Positions 54,301-60,300 of a stretch of DNA of 64,000 nt are shown here, piece after piece. The notes under the pieces were generated by a model. It was not told the DNA's origin. It worked only from the letters and a program-made list of their open reading frames with translations, and ran no database searches. Each line of letters starts with the position of its first letter. Position 1 is the stretch's first letter. The stretch covers positions 1,674,001 to 1,738,000 of the forward strand of contig JBBELK010000482.1 of NCBI GenBank assembly GCA_037783545.1. The letters run 5' to 3'. Position numbers and translations under genes: made by a program. The DNA comes from Henricia sp. BOLD:AAB3569. Taxonomy: Eukaryota; Echinodermata; Asteroidea; Spinulosida; Echinasteridae.

Positions 54301-57300
54301 TTAAGCCTCGAAGTAAGCAAGAGAAACTGCGTCTGTTGCGACAGCCTGACGGAATCTCTAGTCTGGCCGTTTCTAGGTTCGGTATCGCTTCTCGGCCTTT
54401 TGGCTAAGATCATGTGTAGTATCTGTTCTTTTCAGCTTAATATCTGAAACGCTGCTCATTGAGCAGCCAGTATATTAAACTGATTTTTGGACTTGGGCCA
54501 TGGAATAGGGGCTTGCCTCATCCTGGCCACGGGTTGGCTCGGTATTGCACTATATCCGGGATTCGGCCCACTCCCCTCGGGGAGAAAAAACAAAACAAAA
54601 AGTAGAATTCAGAGCTTAAGTTTGCTTTACCACCAAAACTATAGCCTAAACCATGTTTCTATAGTTGTTTCGGCATAACTTTGTTTGCTTAATAATTGTG
54701 TACAAACCATCAAACTATTACCTAAAGAAAAAAGCTTGTCAAAAAATATAAGAGTAAAAATGATCTCCGATGTAACAGGGACACCGTTTCTCAACTTCAC
54801 GAAATGACCCTTTTTCAAAAACATGGGATGAGAAAATACCTGGAAGGGCCTCATCAGGATTTGAACCCGAGACCTCTGACTCAGCGGACAGACACTCTTC
54901 CAGCTGAGCTACATGAAACAGTGCTATACTCCCTCAGGTTTTCCCTCCGAACCAATTTTTTTCCCCCTAAGTGTTGCATGGGTGCGCAACTGATCACCAT
55001 TCAAAAATTAAACGTAACCAAACATGGGATATATAAGGAAGAAAAAAAAACACTGATATTATAAGCCCAAGTGATTTTTTCCACATCCCAAGTTTGGCTG
55101 TTTCATTTCAATAAGCCTTTTTGAAGTATGGCGGACACATTAGGAGGGCGCACTTTGAAGTGGGTATAAAACTGAATAAAATGCAATATAACTGCATTTT
55201 TCACTTTGCACTTATTTATTGCATTTAAAATTCTCTTCGAAAAACTAAACAATTTTTTTTAAAAATCAAGAATTTCATTGAATACGGTAAACTTGTTTGT
55301 AACAAAGCACTGATCAACCTTCCAAGACTGTTCTGCTTCAGTGAATTCTTCCAGGTCCACGAGAACTAGATAACAAAAAATTGGTTTTTGTTTTTTTCTA
55401 GGAATTTGAGATCATCGCGCAAATCAAGCTCTTGCAGAATGCTGCCAAGAATTATCAAATAGAGAGGGCGCCAGACTTCACCGAATGGTTCACGGACATG
55501 AATGTCATGACCTATGAAGAGTGGTGAGTGTGTGGCATCCAAACTACATTGTTCGGCTAATGTAAGACAGACTGTCGGTTTGAATCTGAAATTTGTCAAT
55601 TTTTGAATGAAGTTAGGGTTTTACTGTGGAATGATTTGTGACACTCTGGTAACTTGCAGTGTGACTTGTGGTACGGTTTGCTTAATTGTGACTTGCGTTG
55701 TGACTGTGTCACGGCTTGTGCCTTGACTTGTGACATACCTTGTAACAATACTTGTGACATACCTTGTAACAATACTTGTGACATAACTTGCGGCACCACT
55801 TTTGACATGTTGTGTTTAAAGATAGTATACATGATCGGTAAACTGTTACAAATAGTTTTATCCCCCTGTGTAATTGAAGATATGTATGATTAAAACCAAC
55901 CTGAGCAAAAACAAGCTTCGTACTTCGTCTAACTTTTGAGAAAACAGTCAAAAAAAGGTTTGCAGTCATTTTGCCCCAAAACCACTTCGCTCTGAACCAT
56001 TTCACCCTGAACCACAGCCTGTGGGTGAAGTAGCAATTAGGCGATGTAGTGTTTGGACGAAGTGGTTTGGGGGCGAAATGGCACTTGGGCGAAATGGTTT
56101 TGGGGCGAATTGAATTTTCGTCTCATGAGACGAAAAATAATTGTTTTACTCATTTCTCAAAGACTATAGCACTTCAGACAAAACCATTTCAGGGGAAGTT
56201 TTCTGCAGTCATCATGTTTATATTGTGTAAGTTATGTGTAAAACTGTGAACATTTTTGATTTTCGAGATACCAATCATGTATACTGCCTTTAAGTACACG
56301 AGAACAAAGAAATGTCCACAATCGGTATGAAACGTAAAGCTGTGTTCTTCGGTATTCAATAACACTGCTGAATATTGGGCAATTCAAGAAATTCAGATTT
56401 GCATTTCAGAGACTTTGAGTGCTTGTAATGCTTCACGTATTCAAGTTGTTTGATTTTAAACACATGTTCTTCAAGCATCCTTGATGGAAGTGTAATTCCT
56501 GAAAAACTGATTGCAATGCCATTCTCAATAAGCGAGGTACGTTTAAAAAAAAACTCGGTTTCGGACGTACTCAAAACCGAGTTTTTTGTTTACCTATTAT
56601 GCTTGTTGAGAATGGGATCACAATGGGATTTTCAAGAATTACACTTCCATCAAGGATGCTTGAAGAACATGTGTTTAAAATTAAACAACTTGAATATGTG
56701 AAGCATTACAAGCCCTCAAAGTCTCTGAAATGCAAATCTGAATTTCTGAAATTGCCCTATTATGTTAATAACAATGGTTTGTGCCCAATTTCCATTGTTA
56801 GTTGCTCATAGTGTCAGAGAACTTTGTGGTAATAACGTAATCCCTCTGACCCACAGTTGTAAAATATCCGACGAGATTGCCGGATCGGCACCTACCTTTC
56901 TGTCTCCTCCAACATTAAGTTCACCAGACTCGAAGAAAGGAAGTAGTCTTAGGTAAGTATTGATCATTACAGACGGTGAATCAGTTAATTGTAACAATAT
57001 TAGTGTGCTGTTCTTCTACAGTAAATTTCTCTCAATGTACTTTATATTATAGACCTTTATCACGGTGCGTCCATTTCTGTCTTGTTGCTCATAGTATGTG
57101 TCCGGTACAATCAGTGCGTCTGCACCTCCGTGTGATGTATCTCCCGTTGAGAATCGCTGTCCACGCTGCGCACTCTCTTGATCACGCAAGGTCTGTGCCA
57201 TTGTGATGCACACAATGAATAATTTCAAAACGGGACCAAACTATTTTTTTCTGCAGGCCTCACTTTGGTTACGTTCATTTTAATAGGAGAAAGGGCAAGA

Positions 57301-60300
57301 TGGCCGCACCGTGATAAAGGTCTATTGTCCCCGGGATTGGGCTAAAAAAAACTTCCTTAAACATTTTCAACTCCCTGGCACATTTTTGACGCACAAGTAA
57401 ACTTTGGCACGCATTGCCTCATTGTGGTGTGTTATGGCCGAGCGGTCTAGTGCGTCGAACTTAAGTTCCTGTGCTAGTACTAGAATGTAGGTTCGATTCC
57501 TGGCCGTGACGGGTTGTGGCACCTGTGCCCTTGAGCAAGGCACTCAACCACACTTGCTCCCATTCCTGTAATTGGCGGTCCCTCCGCTGTTCGATGTGGT
57601 AAATAAATAAATAAATAAATAAATAAATATTAATACGCAGTGTGGAGGTAATTTTGAGTGAATAGACCAGTTGCGTGACAGATTTGCATAAATCCTAGAG
57701 TCACGCCTTATATTTGCATAAATGCTGGAGTCCTGCCTTTGCGCTATATGGTGCTCGTGTATGAGTGAGTCAAGCACCATGCTATACCTGGTAAATCGGG
57801 CTGTTTCTTGGTGGTGCACGCTGGTACATGGTAACTGTGCGGTACCTGGAATACCTCACACATTACTCTATGTATTTTTATGCTGGACCATGTTGATTGA
57901 ACATGTTGATCGGCAACTTCAAACCAGTCACATAACCCAAAATTGTTTCTCCACTTTCTTGAATGTATCATTGCAGTTTGGAAACGTTCCAGATTTCAAA
58001 GTTGACATCGATTTCAAGTCAAAAAACACGTTCTATTTCGTTATTTTGACGAAAATTACAATGAGTACATGTTTTAACGTGTTCATTTCAACATGTAATT
58101 TCGGATGGTCCAGCTTTAAAATGCGTAGAGTAATGTGCGAGGTTTTCCAGGTACCGCACAGACTTTCGCGCCGGTTACTATGTACCAGCTTGCACCACCT
58201 GGAAACGGCCCGATTTGCCAGATGATCTGGTGCTTGACTCACTCACGAGGGCAGGACTCTAGGATTTATGCAAATCTATCACGCAACTGGTCTATTGACT
58301 TACTGAAAACCGGTAGACATTTTCTTGATGCGAAGTGCATTAAAATTTACGCGCATAGGGGAAAATGGTTTAGTGTGAATTATCCCCTACAATGCTGCAC
58401 TTGTTGCCCCTAACTCTCCCAATCGGTACAAACTAAACTCCTCAAAAAAAGTTCAGAAAGTCAAGTTTGACTGACGATTTCTCTCTTGTTACTAAATCAT
58501 TTCCCTTGAATTTGGTATCATTGGAAAGCCCTGTTATTCCTCTTTACAGTGATGTGTCATTTTCATGATTAATCAATTGGGGGATGTGCAGTATAGCGGA
58601 ATACAGGGGTGGGTGGAAAGTGAAATGTCACACAATTCACTGCTATTGTCATGCAGTGCATTCCTCTTTTGCTTGGAGGATGGGAATGTGTCAATGCACT
58701 TTTTGACAATAGCAATGCATTTTGTGACATTTCACTTTACACCCGCCCCCGTATTCAGCTGTGCTGCACATCCCCCAATTGATTAATCATAACAAATGAC
58801 ACATCATCGTAAAGAGGAATAACAGGGCTTTCCAATGATATATTTTGCAATTTTGCAATGATATATTTTGCAACAAGAGAGAAATCGTCCGTCAAACTTG
58901 ACTTTCCGAACATTTTTTGAGGAGTTTATAAATGCAGAAAAATGCTTTCCCGTGGTCGACTTGTAATGTTCTCCCCGTGTATGAGAATGTGTCAGAAGAG
59001 CATGAAGCCAGTTGAGCTGCATTCAAACCATCTCTTTGCTTTCTCCCAAAATCTTGGACGATATTTGTCAATTCTTTTTTTCCCCAGGCGTTTTTTTAGC
59101 TACACTGCAGAGGACACTTCCAGCCGAACAAACAGCAGCATTAGTAGTGGTAGCTCCACAGGCTCAGGGGAAACACCCCTAATAGAAGATGGAATGAGCT
59201 TCTCCAGTGAGAATTCAATGTATGGTGGGGACAATCCACTGCTGAGACGGGGAGAGATGAGGAAAACCACGACGGGGGTGAAGGAAAAACAGAAAGTTCC
59301 ACGCAAGGTGGGGATTCAGTGCAAATTAAACTTTTGTATTTAAAAAAATTAAACCTACTGTTGAGCATAAGATAATCACTCGTCCAGGCCCCTATCCGGT
59401 TTTAAACGTATATTTAAGACTGGCCAAATCCACTTTTATTCCCTAATTAAAAGGGGAATTATACCCAAGAAACAAACGACCTTGTGCTCAACAAGTACAA
59501 CTCGTACATTATTGTAATGCAAAGAACAGGGAATATTACCCACTGAAAAGTGAATACGAATGGCAATTTAAGCGTTGCCTCCATTTTGTCTGATTACTGG
59601 GCAAAGAGTGACGTCTTTTGCGTACAAGTCCTTCGTGCATTCTTATGGCAATACACGAAAAAGTTGTACACAAAAATGTCATTCTTTGACAAAGTTTTGG
59701 TGCCCATAGGGGCCGTCCATAAAGTACGTACGCATGAAATGACCACTTTTAGACCCCCCCACCCCTCTGTACTGTACGCATGCCGTACGCAGCGGCTCCA
59801 ATACCCCCTCCCCCCCCCCACCCACCCCCCCTGTACGCATACGCATTCCATATATACCTCAGCATCGGTAATAAAGCATTGGTAGATGGTTCAGTACTAC
59901 ATGCATAGTGCTACATATATATACTACTAGTACGATTCGCATGTCGCCTCCAAAGTCTGAAATAAATAAAAACAATTATACATTTCTTTTGCATTTTTTT
60001 TTTTTTTTAAACTTAAAATGACACTTTAATCATCAGTAAATACAGATTTAATGAAAAAGAACCTAAATTGAGGAGTGAGAAAAATGCATGGCCTAGTAAT
60101 ATGTTTTCTACAAGGTCTGAAGCCATGGTCAACTTGTCCATTCTTAACCGATCTACTAAAAGCAAATTTTCGGTTTGCGGCTTGCATGGACCCAACCCCC
60201 CCAGCCCCCTGTACGCATGGCATACGCAATGTCAACAACGCCCCCTCCCTTCCCTCCGTGTGTATGTACTTTATGGACAGCCCCATAGTACGATGCATAG

